This document shows, piece by piece, positions 7,697-15,553 of a stretch of DNA of 64,000 nucleotides (position 1 is its first letter; the number at the start of each line of letters is the position of its first letter). The notes under the pieces were generated by a model, which was given only the letters and a program-made list of their open reading frames with translations, ran no database searches and was not told the DNA's origin. The DNA lies in NCBI RefSeq assembly GCF_024055725.1, contig NZ_JAMXMX010000005.1, positions 124,001-188,000 on the forward strand, in the 5' to 3' direction. Source of the DNA: Actinoallomurus spadix. Lineage in GTDB: Bacteria; Actinomycetota; Actinomycetes; Streptosporangiales; Streptosporangiaceae. The position numbers and the translations under genes are program-made.

Positions 7697-8154
7697 GGAG
7701 CGGGCACCTCTCCGTGATCCTCATCGGGAAGAGGGGCGGCCAGCCGGGCCGCCAGTTCCGGATCGGCCAGGATGCGAGCGGTAGCCCGCCACTCGACGAT
7801 GACGCGATGGACGTTGGAATGCACGTCCAGCTCGGCCGCGTCACGGACGGCGTCCACGAGCTCTACCACGAACTCGCGAACCTCTGCCGCCGAGAGGTGA
7901 CGGACCCAGGGAAACACCTGCGGAAGGGCGAGGAGGACGGCACGAGCGCCCTCATCGCTGCTGATGAGTGCGGTGAACAGCCGCGTGGTGACGTCTGCGG
8001 TCTCTTCGCGCTGCCGGTCGTGCCCTTCGGTGGTGAGGTACAGGTCCTCGCCATCCCGTCGAGTGACATGGACGCGCTGAGCACGTTCGACGGTCTCGGC
8101 GACCCGCTTGGAGTTCTTCGACAGCTCGGAGAATGAAACGACAGGAGTGGACAC
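7693..8154 (-). CDS. Phd/YefM-type antitoxin with long C-terminal domain
   Basis: This 153-residue product opens with the prevent-host-death fold: STPVVSFSELSKNSKRV, then RVHVTRRDGEDLYLTT, where the SFSEL...N helix and the DGEDLYL beta pair are the DNA-binding and dimer elements. The part after residue 50 is helical and acidic and would neutralise the toxin. It is longer than classical Phd (about 75-90 residues). The frame continues upstream to a TTG at 8190, but that codon coincides with a -35 hexamer. GTG 8152-8154 lies six bases after a TACCGT -10 box, so I choose it and predict a leaderless transcript. The operator palindrome at 8168-8185 implies autoregulation. Confidence 0.7.
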   Translation of the reverse strand: MSTPVVSFSELSKNSKRVAETVERAQRVHVTRRDGEDLYLTTEGHDRQREETADVTTRLFTALISSDEGARAVLLALPQVFPWVRHLSAAEVREFVVELVDAVRDAAELDVHSNVHRVIVEWRATARILADPELAARLAAPLPDEDHGEVPAP

Positions 8155-8160
8155 GCCTTC

Positions 8161-8190
8161 ACGGTAGTTCGGAACATGTTCCGAAGTCAA
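8161..8190 (-). promoter_or_regulatory. toxin-antitoxin promoter with 18-bp operator palindrome in the spacer
   Basis: On the minus strand TTGACT (8190-8185) and TACCGT (8166-8161, actinobacterial TANNNT) are separated by 18 bases. The spacer is filled by the perfect palindrome TTCGGAACATGTTCCGAA (8168-8185). The GTG start of the antitoxin begins six bases after the -10 box, which implies a leaderless mRNA. Such placement would let antitoxin-toxin complexes exclude RNA polymerase. Sequence features are seen directly; function is inference. Confidence 0.75.
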
Positions 8191-8253
8191 TCGGAGTTGT
8201 GCCGTCGCGGCGGGCGAGGTCGAGTTGGGTGAGCCGGACGCCCTGGCGCGCCT

Positions 8254-8300
8254 GTGCCGAGGATCATCGTCGTTGGTGGAGCGACGAAAATCCTCGGCAC
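8254..8300. terminator. long interrupted hairpin downstream of the heme operon
   Basis: GTGCCGAGGAT and ATCCTCGGCAC form a perfect 11-bp outer stem. A symmetric CAT/AAA internal loop, a 5-bp inner stem (CGTCG/CGACG) and a 9-base loop follow. It lies 28 bases beyond the hemQ stop on the minus strand and 64 bases upstream of the toxin-antitoxin -35 box. No U-tract follows in either direction, so it may be an actinomycete-type I-shaped terminator or a different RNA/DNA structure. Confidence 0.5.
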
Positions 8301-8327
8301 TGATGAAGTGGCCGGTGTCGTGGCGGG

Positions 8328-9032
8328 TCAGGGCAGGGCGGCGATGAGCTCGGAGACCGGCTTGCGAGCGCCGGTGTAGAAGGGGATCTCCTCGCGGACG
8401 TGGCGGCGGGCCGTCGCGCCGCGCAGGTGGCGCATCAGGTCGACGATGCGGTGCAGCTCATCCGCCTCGAAGGCCAGGATCCACTCGTAGTCGTTCAGCG
8501 AGAACGACGCGACCGTGTTGGCCCGCACGTCGGGGTAGCCACGCGCCATCATCCCGTGCTCGGCGAGCATCGCGCGGCGCTCCTCGTCGGGCAGGAGGTA
8601 CCACTCGTAGGACCGGACGAACGGGTAGACGGAGAGGTACGCGCGAGGCTCCTCGTCGGCGAGGAACGCCGGGATGTGACTCTTGTTGAACTCCGCCGGG
8701 CGGTGCAGGGCCATCACCGACCACACCGGCTCGGAGGCGCGGCCGAGCGCCGTCCGGCGGAAGCGGTGGTAGATCTCCTGCAGGTCGTCGGAGCTCGGCG
8801 CGTGCCACCAGAACATGTAGTCGGCGTCGGCGCGCAGCCCGCCCACGTCGTACAGCCCGCGGGTCGTGACGTCCTTGGCCGCCGCCTGCTCGAGCAGTTC
8901 CTCGACCTCGCGGGCGACCGCGGCGCGGTCGGCCTCGGCGAGGTCACGGGCCCGGAACACCGACCACATGGTGTACCGGATGACCTGGTTGAGCTCCCGT
9001 GCCTTCGGTCGGCCCGTCTCTGCGGCACTCAC
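8328..9032 (-). CDS. hemQ: coproheme decarboxylase HemQ (ChdC), chlorite-dismutase family
   Basis: HemQ converts coproheme to protoheme with peroxide, the last step of the coproporphyrin-dependent heme pathway of Gram-positive bacteria. The 234-residue protein shows YTMWSVFRA, the WWHAPS block, FNKSHIPAF, and the heme-site segments [13 protein letters not shown] and [16 protein letters not shown], whose His in AEHG is the expected proximal ligand. [13 protein letters not shown] and [13 protein letters not shown] close the domain. The start GTG 9030-9032 overlaps the hemY stop (GTGA) and has GAGGAG nine bases upstream; the frame is open further upstream but antisense-like. It is the third gene of hemE-hemY-hemQ, so translation is coupled to hemY. 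Confidence 0.92.
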   Translation of the reverse strand: MSAAETGRPKARELNQVIRYTMWSVFRARDLAEADRAAVAREVEELLEQAAAKDVTTRGLYDVGGLRADADYMFWWHAPSSDDLQEIYHRFRRTALGRASEPVWSVMALHRPAEFNKSHIPAFLADEEPRAYLSVYPFVRSYEWYLLPDEERRAMLAEHGMMARGYPDVRANTVASFSLNDYEWILAFEADELHRIVDLMRHLRGATARRHVREEIPFYTGARKPVSELIAALP

Positions 9033-10528
9033 GGTCGCACTCCTCTTCGCTGTCCGGGGGAACGCCTGGGGGTCGCGGGCCGGTCGCCGACCGGCTCGGC
9101 TCCCCGGTCCGATTGTCCCCGACCGTTCAGATGGTCGAGCACCCGGGCCGCCGCGACCCGGCCGGACACGACGCAGGCCGGTACGCCGACGCCGTCGTAG
9201 GCCGCGCCGCAGACCGCCACACCGGGCAGTCCGGCGACCGCGGCGCGGATCCGCGCGACCCGTTCGAGGTGTCCGACGGTGTACTGCGGCAGCCCGCCGC
9301 CCCACCGGGTGACGCGCGTGTCGATGGGCAGTTCGGTGACGTCGCCGGTGCGGGCCAGCTCCGTCATGGCCGCGGCCACCAGCTCCTCGTCGGAGCGCTG
9401 GAGCGCCTGCTCGTCGCCGTACCGGCCGATGGAGCAGCGGGCGACGACCAGGTCGGGCGAGCCCCCGGTGAGGTGCGGCCACTTGGTGGTGCTGAACGTG
9501 ACGGCCTTGACGTCCCGGGTCTCGACGGCGGGCACGAGGTAGCCGCTGCGGCGCGGCCGCTCGGGGAAGGCCGTGCCGGAGTAGGCGAGCGTGATGACCG
9601 CCATGCTCGCGTACTCGACGCGGTCGAGCTCGGCGGCCGCGGCCGGAGAGGCGTCCTTCAGGAGACGGCCGGCGGGGCGGGCGGGCACCGCGAGGACGAC
9701 GGCGTCGACGTCGAGGGACTCCGGCGCGCGGGCGGGCCCGATCGTCAGCCGCCAGCCGCCGGGCGTACGGGTGAGCTCGCGGACCATCGCCTCGGTGCGC
9801 ACGACGGCCCCGAGGCCGGCGAGCTTCGCGGCCAGCGCGCCCGGCAGCGAACCCATGCCGTCGACGAGCGTCGTGAAGACCGGACCGGGGTTCGCGGGCG
9901 CCGCCGCGACGACGGTGCGCGCGGCGTTGATCAGGGACCGGCGGCTCCGGGACGCGGTGGCCAGCCCGCCCATCGTCGCCTCGAACGACAGCTCCTCGAC
10001 GCGCCCCGCGTAGACCCCGCCGAGCAGCGGCTCCACGAGGCGGTCGACCACCTCGCGGCCGACGCGCGCGCCGACGTAGTCGGCCACCGACACGTCCTCG
10101 CCGCGCGGGGTCTCTGGGCGGACCAGGTCGAGCGGCACCCGGGCCAGCCCGGCGGGCGAGAGGATCTGGGAGCGGGCGAGGGCGGTCAGGTCGGCGGGCA
10201 CGCCCATCACCTGGCCGGCGGGCATCGGATGCAGGGCGCCACGGCTCCAGATCGCCGAGGACGTCGTGCCGGGGAAGGCGAGCCGGTCGCCGAGGCCGAG
10301 CTCGCGGACGAGGTCCAGGCCCTCGGGGCGCCGGGCGAGCATCGCCTCGGCGCCCTCGTCGACGGCGACGCCGGCGATCTCGCTCACCCGCAGCTTGCCC
10401 CCGACGTCCGGCGACCCCTCCAGGAGGGTGACATGGGCGCCCTGCTTCGCCAGCTCGTACGCGGCGGTCAGCCCGGCGACGCCGCCGCCGACGACGGCGA
10501 CGTGGCCGCGATGCGACTCATCGGTCAT
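9029..10528 (-). CDS. hemY: coproporphyrinogen III oxidase (HemY/CgoX, protoporphyrinogen-oxidase family)
   Basis: This 499-residue flavoprotein oxidises coproporphyrinogen III to coproporphyrin III in the pathway that uses HemQ. The FAD-binding dinucleotide motif [16 protein letters not shown] lies at the N-terminus, followed by [12 protein letters not shown] (the acidic ribose contact). Family blocks include [14 protein letters not shown] and a C-terminal [21 protein letters not shown] that closes the FAD site. The start is uncertain: GTG at 10537 and ATG at 10528 are in frame three codons apart. I use the ATG, which has a close GGGG. The gene lies 57 bases after hemE and overlaps hemQ by four bases. 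Confidence 0.9.
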   Translation of the reverse strand: MTDESHRGHVAVVGGGVAGLTAAYELAKQGAHVTLLEGSPDVGGKLRVSEIAGVAVDEGAEAMLARRPEGLDLVRELGLGDRLAFPGTTSSAIWSRGALHPMPAGQVMGVPADLTALARSQILSPAGLARVPLDLVRPETPRGEDVSVADYVGARVGREVVDRLVEPLLGGVYAGRVEELSFEATMGGLATASRSRRSLINAARTVVAAAPANPGPVFTTLVDGMGSLPGALAAKLAGLGAVVRTEAMVRELTRTPGGWRLTIGPARAPESLDVDAVVLAVPARPAGRLLKDASPAAAAELDRVEYASMAVITLAYSGTAFPERPRRSGYLVPAVETRDVKAVTFSTTKWPHLTGGSPDLVVARCSIGRYGDEQALQRSDEELVAAAMTELARTGDVTELPIDTRVTRWGGGLPQYTVGHLERVARIRAAVAGLPGVAVCGAAYDGVGVPACVVSGRVAAARVLDHLNGRGQSDRGAEPVGDRPATPRRSPGQRRGVRP

Positions 10529-10585
10529 GGTCCCCACGATGGCAGACGTCCAGGACGACCGGCGTTCAGGGTCGCGTGTCGGCGG

Positions 10586-11647
10586 TCAGCGCGCCGACTC
10601 CTCGTGGACGAACTCGACGAGCCGGGTGAGCGTGTCGGGGTCGGCCGCGGGCGGCACGCCGTGGCCGAGGTTGAAGACGTGGCCTTCGGCGGTACGGCCG
10701 CGGGCGAGCACGTCGCGGGTGCGCTTCTCGATGACGTCCCAGGGGGCGAACAGGATCGCCGGGTCCAGGTTGCCCTGCAGCGCCTTGCCGGGCCCGACGC
10801 GCAGGACCGCCTCGTCGAGGGGCACCCGCCAGTCGACGCCGACGACGTCGGCGCCGGCCTCGCCCATCAGGCCGAGGAGCTCGCCCGTGCCGACGCCGAA
10901 GTGGATGCGCGGCACGTCGTACGGCTCCAGCGCCTCGAAGATCTTGCGGCTGTACGGCAGCACCGACGTCCGGTAGTCCTCCGGGCCGACGGCGCCGGCC
11001 CACGAGTCGAACAGCTGGATCGCGCGCGCCCCGGCCTCGATCTGGACCTTCAGGAAGGTCGCGGCGATGTCGGCGAGCCGGTCGAGCAGCCGGGCCCACA
11101 GCTCAGGCTCGCCGTACATCATCGCCTTGGTCCGGTCGTGGGTCTTGGACGGACCGCCCTCGATGAGGTACGACGCGAGCGTGAACGGGGCGCCGGCGAA
11201 CCCGATGAGCGGGGTGGCGCCGAGCTCGCCGGTGAGCGCGCCGACCGCCTCGACGACGAAGGGGACGTCGCCGGGCTCGAGCGGGCGCAGCCGGTCGACG
11301 GCGGCGGCGTCGCGGATCGGGTCGGCGATGACCGGGCCGACACCGGGCTTGAGGTCGAGGTCGACGCCGATCGCCTTGAGCGGCACGACGATGTCGCTGA
11401 AGAAGATGGCCGCGTCGACGGCGTAGCGCCGGACGGGCTGCATCGTGATCTCGACGATGAGGTCGGGCCGGGCGCACGCCTCGAGCATGGGGATGCCCGC
11501 GCGCGCCTCGCGGTACTCCGGCAGGGCGCGGCCCGCCTGGCGCATGAACCACACGGGCGTGTACGGCACCGGCCTGCGGCGGCAGGCGAGAAGGAAGGCG
11601 CTCTCCTCGCCCGGCCCCGAGGCGGCCGTGGCGCTGGCTTGCGGCAT
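10586..11647 (-). CDS. hemE: uroporphyrinogen decarboxylase
   Basis: HemE decarboxylates the four acetate side chains of uroporphyrinogen III to give coproporphyrinogen III. The 353-residue length is normal. The N-terminal signature [14 protein letters not shown] holds the substrate-binding Arg residues. [22 protein letters not shown] follows, then [17 protein letters not shown], the second family signature, and QLFDSWAG. The frame is open to 11821, but ATG 11645-11647 has AGGAGAG eight bases upstream and starts [11 protein letters not shown] just before the conserved core. It is first in hemE-hemY-hemQ. The leader contains a strong hairpin at 11724-11751. It is divergent from the small zinc-protein gene at 11952. 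Confidence 0.94.
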   Translation of the reverse strand: MPQASATAASGPGEESAFLLACRRRPVPYTPVWFMRQAGRALPEYREARAGIPMLEACARPDLIVEITMQPVRRYAVDAAIFFSDIVVPLKAIGVDLDLKPGVGPVIADPIRDAAAVDRLRPLEPGDVPFVVEAVGALTGELGATPLIGFAGAPFTLASYLIEGGPSKTHDRTKAMMYGEPELWARLLDRLADIAATFLKVQIEAGARAIQLFDSWAGAVGPEDYRTSVLPYSRKIFEALEPYDVPRIHFGVGTGELLGLMGEAGADVVGVDWRVPLDEAVLRVGPGKALQGNLDPAILFAPWDVIEKRTRDVLARGRTAEGHVFNLGHGVPPAADPDTLTRLVEFVHEESAR

Positions 11648-11723
11648 GGAAGTGCTCTCCTGTCCGGCTCTCCGCGGAACGTCATGGGCTTGCGGCACGC
11701 TCTGGATGGTCCCACGGCCCGGC

Positions 11724-11751
11724 GGCCCCGCGGGCACCGGCCCGCGGGGCC
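11724..11751. promoter_or_regulatory. perfect 12-bp GC hairpin in the hemE upstream region
   Basis: GGCCCCGCGGGC and GCCCGCGGGGCC pair perfectly around a 4-base ACCG loop, 77-104 bases upstream of the hemE start. No U-run follows on either strand. It could be an attenuating or protective hairpin in the hemE leader, or a terminator for read-through. The rest of 11648-11951 (304 bases, divergent promoters) shows no other feature that I can support. Confidence 0.5.
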
Positions 11752-11951
11752 ACCGCTGGAACGGTCCCAAGGCCGGTCCGCGGTCCCGTACGATGTGATC
11801 CCGGAACGGACGGCGGAACATCGCCGGGGGCAGGGGCCCTACGTCCGTTATGAGAATCTTCAGGACACGCCGAGCGAGGTCCTGCGATCACGGCGGGGCG
11901 CATGCGAACGTGTGAACGCTCCCCTGCCGAATCGAGGGAGGTCACCGAGAG

Positions 11952-12128
11952 ATGGCCCTCACACGTCATTGTTCCGCCTGTGGCGGCGAACGCCGCTTCG
12001 AGCAGCCGCCGTGCGCGGACGACCACGGCGCGGACTGCCCCGAGTGGGCGTGTGTGGACTGCGGCATGGCGATCCTGATCGGCGACGCGCCGGAGACCCC
12101 GGTCACCGTCCGTTCCGAGGCCGCCTGA
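11952..12128 (+). CDS. 58-residue zinc-ribbon-like small protein
   Basis: This small gene encodes 58 residues, MALTRHCSACGGERRFEQ onward, with two Cys-x-x-Cys pairs (CSAC near residue 7 and CVDC near residue 34) and two extra cysteines (PPCADD and ADCPEW). That is the make-up of a small zinc ribbon. GGAGG lies ten bases before ATG 11952, and codon third positions are strongly G/C like the neighbours, both supporting a real gene. The function is unknown. It precedes the DUF3000 gene and RNase D on the same strand and is divergent from hemE, so a nucleic-acid or metal-handling role is possible but unproven. Confidence 0.7.
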   Translation: MALTRHCSACGGERRFEQPPCADDHGADCPEWACVDCGMAILIGDAPETPVTVRSEAA

Positions 12129-12195
12129 GGCTCCCTGTGCCGATGTTCCCGTCAAAGCGTTCCGAGGCGTGCCCGGTGGATCGGCCGTACGCCCG

Positions 12196-12774
12196 ATGAC
12201 GGCGCGGACCGCCCCCGCGCCGGGACCGTTCCAACGCGTGCTCGAGACCCTGCGCGCCGTCGTCGACGCCGACCCCGCGCGGCCCGAGCTTCTCATCGAG
12301 GACATGCCGGCCCCGCAGCGGCTCGCGCCGTACGCCGCGGCGATCATGGCGACGGTGTACCGCGAGGACGACAGTGAGCTCGCCGTCGGCCGCCTGATCG
12401 TGCTGTACGACCCCGAGGGGCAGCGCGGCTGGGACGGGGACTTCCGGCTCGTCGCGTACGTCCGGGCCGAGCTGGAGCCGGAGATCGCGGCGGACCCGCT
12501 GATCGGCCCGGTCGGGTGGAGCTGGCTGACCGAGGCCCTAGAGGGCCACCGGGCCGGGTACAAGGCCGCGTCGGGAACGATCACCCGTGCGGTGTCGGAG
12601 AGTTTCGGGGACAAGGGCGACGATCCAGCGACGACCGAGCTGGAGCTGCGCGCCTCCTGGTCACCGACGAGTGATGATATTGCTGGGCATATCAGTGCAT
12701 GGTGCGATGTTCTATGTCAGGCGGCCGGCTTGCCGCCGGCGGGAGTCACCTCACTGCCGAGTCCAGGAGTTTGA
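12196..12774 (+). CDS. DUF3000 family protein
   Basis: This soluble protein of about 192 residues matches the actinobacterial DUF3000 pattern: FQRVLETLRAVV, ELLIEDMPAPQRLAPYAAAI, GRLIVLYDPEGQRGWDGDFRLVAYVRAELE, and a C-terminal ELELRASWSP with HISAWCDVLC. The family's function is not known. It is conserved next to RNase D and hemE in many actinobacteria, as here (established context, from memory). The start is uncertain: ATG 12196 begins just before the conserved core, while GTG 12169 lies nine codons upstream; neither has a strong ribosome site. RNase D begins 17 bases after the stop, suggesting one operon. Confidence 0.82.
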   Translation: MTARTAPAPGPFQRVLETLRAVVDADPARPELLIEDMPAPQRLAPYAAAIMATVYREDDSELAVGRLIVLYDPEGQRGWDGDFRLVAYVRAELEPEIAADPLIGPVGWSWLTEALEGHRAGYKAASGTITRAVSESFGDKGDDPATTELELRASWSPTSDDIAGHISAWCDVLCQAAGLPPAGVTSLPSPGV

Positions 12775-12791
12775 GCACATACGGTAGGCGC

Positions 12792-14021
12792 GTGGAAGTG
12801 TCGGAGACAGAAGTCGTACCCCTACTCGAACCCCGGGAGGGCATCCCTCCGGTCGTCGAGACCCCGGAGGCGCTGCGGGACGCCGTCGAGCGGCTGGCCG
12901 CCGGCGCGGGCCCGGTCGCGGTGGACGCCGAACGCGCGTCCGGCTACCGCTACGGCCAGCGGGCCTACCTCGTGCAGCTGCGCCGCCGTGGCTCCGGCAC
13001 GTTCCTGATCGACCCGGTCCCCTGCTCCGACCTGTCCGCCCTCGACGCCGCGCTGGCCGGCACCGAGATGGTGCTGCACGCGGCCAGCCAGGACCTGCCG
13101 TGCCTCGCCGAGCTGGGGCTCGTGCCGCGGCGGCTGTTCGACACCGAGCTGGCCGGGCGGCTGCTCGGCTATCCCCGCGTCGGCCTCGGCACGATGGTGG
13201 AGACCGTCCTCGGCTTCACCCTGGAGAAGGGGCACTCGGCGGCCGACTGGTCCAGCCGTCCGCTGCCCGCCGACTGGCTCCGCTACGCCGCGCTCGACGT
13301 CGAGCTCCTGGTCGAGCTGCGCGACGCGCTGGAGCTCGAGCTGGACCGGGCGGGCAAGCTCGAGTGGGCGCTGGAAGAGTTCGCCGCGATCCTGTCCACG
13401 CCGCCGAAGGAGCCGCGGCAGGACCCCTGGCGCCGCACCTCCGGCATCCACCGGCTGCGCAGCCGGCGGAGCCTCGCCGTCGTCCGTGAGCTGTGGACGG
13501 CCCGCGACCGGATCGCCCGGGACCGCGACCTGTCCCCCGGCCGGGTCCTGCCCGACGCCGCGATCGTCGAGGCGGCGCTCGAGCTTCCCCGCACGCCGGA
13601 CGACCTGGCGGCGCTGTCGACGTTCCGCGGCCGCAACACGCGACGGCACGCGCCGGCCTGGTTCCGCGCGGTGCAGCGCGGCCGTACGCTCCCGGACGCC
13701 TCGCTGCCCGAGCACAGCGTTCCCGGCGACGGGCCACCGCCCGCGCACCGCTGGGCCGAGCGCGACCCGGCGGCGGCCGAGCGCCTCAGCACCCTGCGCG
13801 CCGTGGTCGCCGCGCTGGCCGACGAGCACACGCTCCCCACGGAGAACGTCCTGCAGCCCGACACCGTACGACGGCTCGCCTGGGACCCGCCGGAGGACGC
13901 GACGCCGGACGCCGTGGGCGTGGTGCTCACCGCCCTCGGCGCGCGTTCCTGGCAGGTCGAGCTGACGGCCACGCCTCTCGCCAAGGCGCTGTCCCGGCTG
14001 GCCGCCAAGCGTGACGCCTGA
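12792..14021 (+). CDS. rnd: ribonuclease D (3'-5' exonuclease with HRDC domain)
   Basis: This 409-residue DEDD-family exoribonuclease trims the 3' ends of stable RNAs. The exonuclease domain has VAVDAERASGYRYGQRAYLVQL (D-x-E motif I), HAASQDLPCLAELG (motif II region), and ADWLRYAALDVELL (motif III Y-x-x-x-D). The HRDC domain follows at about residues 215-300 (RRSLAVVRELWTARDRIARD, then RVLPDAAIV). The C-terminal extension is typical of actinobacterial members. The start GTG 12792 lies six bases after TACGGT, so it could be leaderless as well as co-transcribed with DUF3000. Its last 11 bases overlap the following acetyltransferase gene. Confidence 0.9.
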   Translation: MEVSETEVVPLLEPREGIPPVVETPEALRDAVERLAAGAGPVAVDAERASGYRYGQRAYLVQLRRRGSGTFLIDPVPCSDLSALDAALAGTEMVLHAASQDLPCLAELGLVPRRLFDTELAGRLLGYPRVGLGTMVETVLGFTLEKGHSAADWSSRPLPADWLRYAALDVELLVELRDALELELDRAGKLEWALEEFAAILSTPPKEPRQDPWRRTSGIHRLRSRRSLAVVRELWTARDRIARDRDLSPGRVLPDAAIVEAALELPRTPDDLAALSTFRGRNTRRHAPAWFRAVQRGRTLPDASLPEHSVPGDGPPPAHRWAERDPAAAERLSTLRAVVAALADEHTLPTENVLQPDTVRRLAWDPPEDATPDAVGVVLTALGARSWQVELTATPLAKALSRLAAKRDA

Positions 14022-14502
14022 CCCGCGGGCCGGTCGGGTCGACCGGATCGTCACCCGGCGTCTCGTCCTGCGCCGGCTCGGCCCCCGCGCCGCCCGCGCG
14101 CTCGCCCAGGGCGACCGCGGCGGGCTGGTCGCCGCGCGCGGCTGGCCGACGGACGCGACCGTGATCGTCGCCCACCGGGCGGCCGACGACGCCGAGGCGC
14201 TCACCTGGCTGATCCACCACGACGGGGCGGTGATCGGGGAGTGCGGGCTCAAGCATGGCCCGGACGCCGACGGGGTGGTCGAGATCGGCTACGGGCTCGG
14301 CGCGTCGTGGCGGTCCCAGGGTTACGGCACGGAGGCGATCCGCGGGCTGCTGGACCGGCTGGCGGAACTCCCCGCCTACCGGCGGGTGACCGCCGAGGTC
14401 CACGAGGGGAACCTCTCGTCCCGGCGGCTCCTGGAGCGGCTCGGGTTCTCCATCGACGCCCTCACGCCGCCGTACGTCTGGTACTCCCGATTCCTCCGGT
14501 GA
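14011..14502 (+). CDS. GNAT-family N-acetyltransferase (RimJ/RimL type)
   Basis: The 163-residue protein opens RIVTRRLVLRRLGPRAARAL, the usual first strand and helix of RimJ/RimL-type acetyltransferases. The acetyl-CoA loop is kept in VEIGYGLGASWRSQGYGTEAIRGLLDRL (Q/R-x-x-G-x-G/A pattern at SQGYGT). The domain closes with VTAEVHEGNLSSRRLLERLGF, including the conserved Asn. The substrate, a protein N-terminus or small amine, cannot be told. The start GTG 14011 lies inside the end of rnd (11-base overlap), indicating translational coupling. It is the last gene of the DUF3000-rnd unit and converges on a polysaccharide deacetylase. Confidence 0.85.
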   Translation: MTPDPRAGRVDRIVTRRLVLRRLGPRAARALAQGDRGGLVAARGWPTDATVIVAHRAADDAEALTWLIHHDGAVIGECGLKHGPDADGVVEIGYGLGASWRSQGYGTEAIRGLLDRLAELPAYRRVTAEVHEGNLSSRRLLERLGFSIDALTPPYVWYSRFLR

Positions 14503-14523
14503 CGGGCCCCTTCGCTTCCGGGG

Positions 14524-15330
14524 TCAGAGCTGGACGAAGGACAGGCCGCGGGCCTGGAGCTTCGGGAGGACCTTCCGCAGCGCCTTGATCGTCTCGGAGC
14601 GGTCGCCGCCACCGTCGTGGCACAGGAGGATGTCGCCGCCCTTGGCGGCCAGCATGCTGCGCCTGATGTGGGCGGTGCCCGGCCGGGCCCAGTCCCTCGG
14701 GTCGATGTCCCAGTCGATCGGCACCATCCCGTGCCGGGCGGCCGAGCCGAAGACCGCCCGCGACCACGCCCCGCCGGGCGAGCGGAAGAACCTCGGGGCG
14801 ACGCCGGTCGCGTCGGCGATCCGTTCGTGCGCCTCGGTGATCTCCTTGTCGACCTTATGGGACGACATCTCGGCGATCCACAGTGGATGGTTCATCGTGT
14901 GGTTGCAGAGCTGGTGGCCCGCCGCGACGATCCGCTGCGCGAGCTTCGGGTACTCCTTCACCTGGATGCCGATCAGCGAGAACGTCGCCTTCACGTCGTG
15001 CTCGGCGAGCACGTCGAGCATCTTCGGCGTCCACTCCGGGTGCGGGCCGTCGTCGATCGTCAGCGCGATCGCGTTGGGCGGCGCGTCAGGGAGGATGTCG
15101 TGGACCTTGTGCACGGCCTCCTTGCGGCGCGGCACCGGCGTCGGCGTCGGAGGTCTGGGTTTGAGCGTGGGTCTCGGCGTGGGCGACGGGCTGGTGTTGG
15201 CGGGCGGGATGACGGCGCGGCCTCGTGCGAGCGGCCGGCGAGGGCTCGCCGGCGCCCCGGTGACCCGGTCTCCGGCGAGAAGAAGCGCGGCGCTCGCCGC
15301 GCCGAGGGTCAGCATCCGACGGCGAGTCAT
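14524..15330 (-). CDS. secreted polysaccharide deacetylase (NodB/CE4)
   Basis: This 268-residue exported metal-dependent deacetylase probably acts on peptidoglycan or chitin-like glycans. The N-terminus MTRRRMLTLGAASAALLLAG looks like a Tat-type signal with three arginines. A Pro/Thr-rich linker (SPSPTPRPTLKPRPPTP) follows. The NodB domain has motif 1 LTIDDGPHPEW (catalytic base and metal Asp), motif 2 HQLCNHTMNHP (the two metal histidines), motif 3 RFFRSPGGAW, DWDIDPRDW, and motif 5 ILLCHDGGG. All key residues are intact. I place the start at ATG 15330; a GTG at 15348 is in frame but would precede the signal awkwardly. It is monocistronic and divergent from the iron permease gene. Confidence 0.88.
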   Translation of the reverse strand: MTRRRMLTLGAASAALLLAGDRVTGAPASPRRPLARGRAVIPPANTSPSPTPRPTLKPRPPTPTPVPRRKEAVHKVHDILPDAPPNAIALTIDDGPHPEWTPKMLDVLAEHDVKATFSLIGIQVKEYPKLAQRIVAAGHQLCNHTMNHPLWIAEMSSHKVDKEITEAHERIADATGVAPRFFRSPGGAWSRAVFGSAARHGMVPIDWDIDPRDWARPGTAHIRRSMLAAKGGDILLCHDGGGDRSETIKALRKVLPKLQARGLSFVQL

Positions 15331-15503
15331 CACGTCCCGGAATTCCACATGCCGAACGCTATGACGTTACGGCCGTCGGCGGACGTAATTGATCGGATCG
15401 CAACAAGGATCCGGAACCGGGAACGTGACCTATCCGACACCTAAACCGGCTTCTGAGTGACATTCCGGGCTTGCGATCGCGGACCCCCTCCCTCAGACTC
15501 GGC

Positions 15504-15522
15504 TTAGGTTAGCTTTGCCTAA
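15504..15522 (+). promoter_or_regulatory. iron box (DtxR/IdeR-type operator) upstream of efeU
   Basis: TTAGGTTAGCTTTGCCTAA matches the 19-bp DtxR/IdeR consensus TTAGGTTAGGCTAACCTAA at 15 of 19 positions and keeps the outer dyad intact. It lies 32 bases upstream of the permease start, the right place for iron-dependent repression of an iron-uptake gene. Confidence 0.8.
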
Positions 15523-15553
15523 CACCCCCGGTCGTCCGAAGGAGCGCGTCCCC

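Noticed and set aside
8155-8255. Minus-strand peptide ARQGVRLTQLDLARRDGTT upstream of the antitoxin, resembling an XRE helix-turn-helix
   Set aside because: It spans only about 34 codons between stops, has no start or ribosome site, and overlaps the promoter and operator. It is probably chance, though a relic cannot be excluded.
8999-12199. A 1066-codon open frame on the plus strand across hemY and hemE
   Set aside because: It is antisense to hemY/hemE, rich in Arg/Gly/Ala/Asp without any domain, and arises from high-GC codon bias. The minus-strand genes have full family motifs.
15515-15553. TTG 15515 as start of the iron permease
   Set aside because: It lies inside the iron box, has no ribosome site, and adds residues not typical of the family. 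TTG 15554 has AAGGAG at nine bases.
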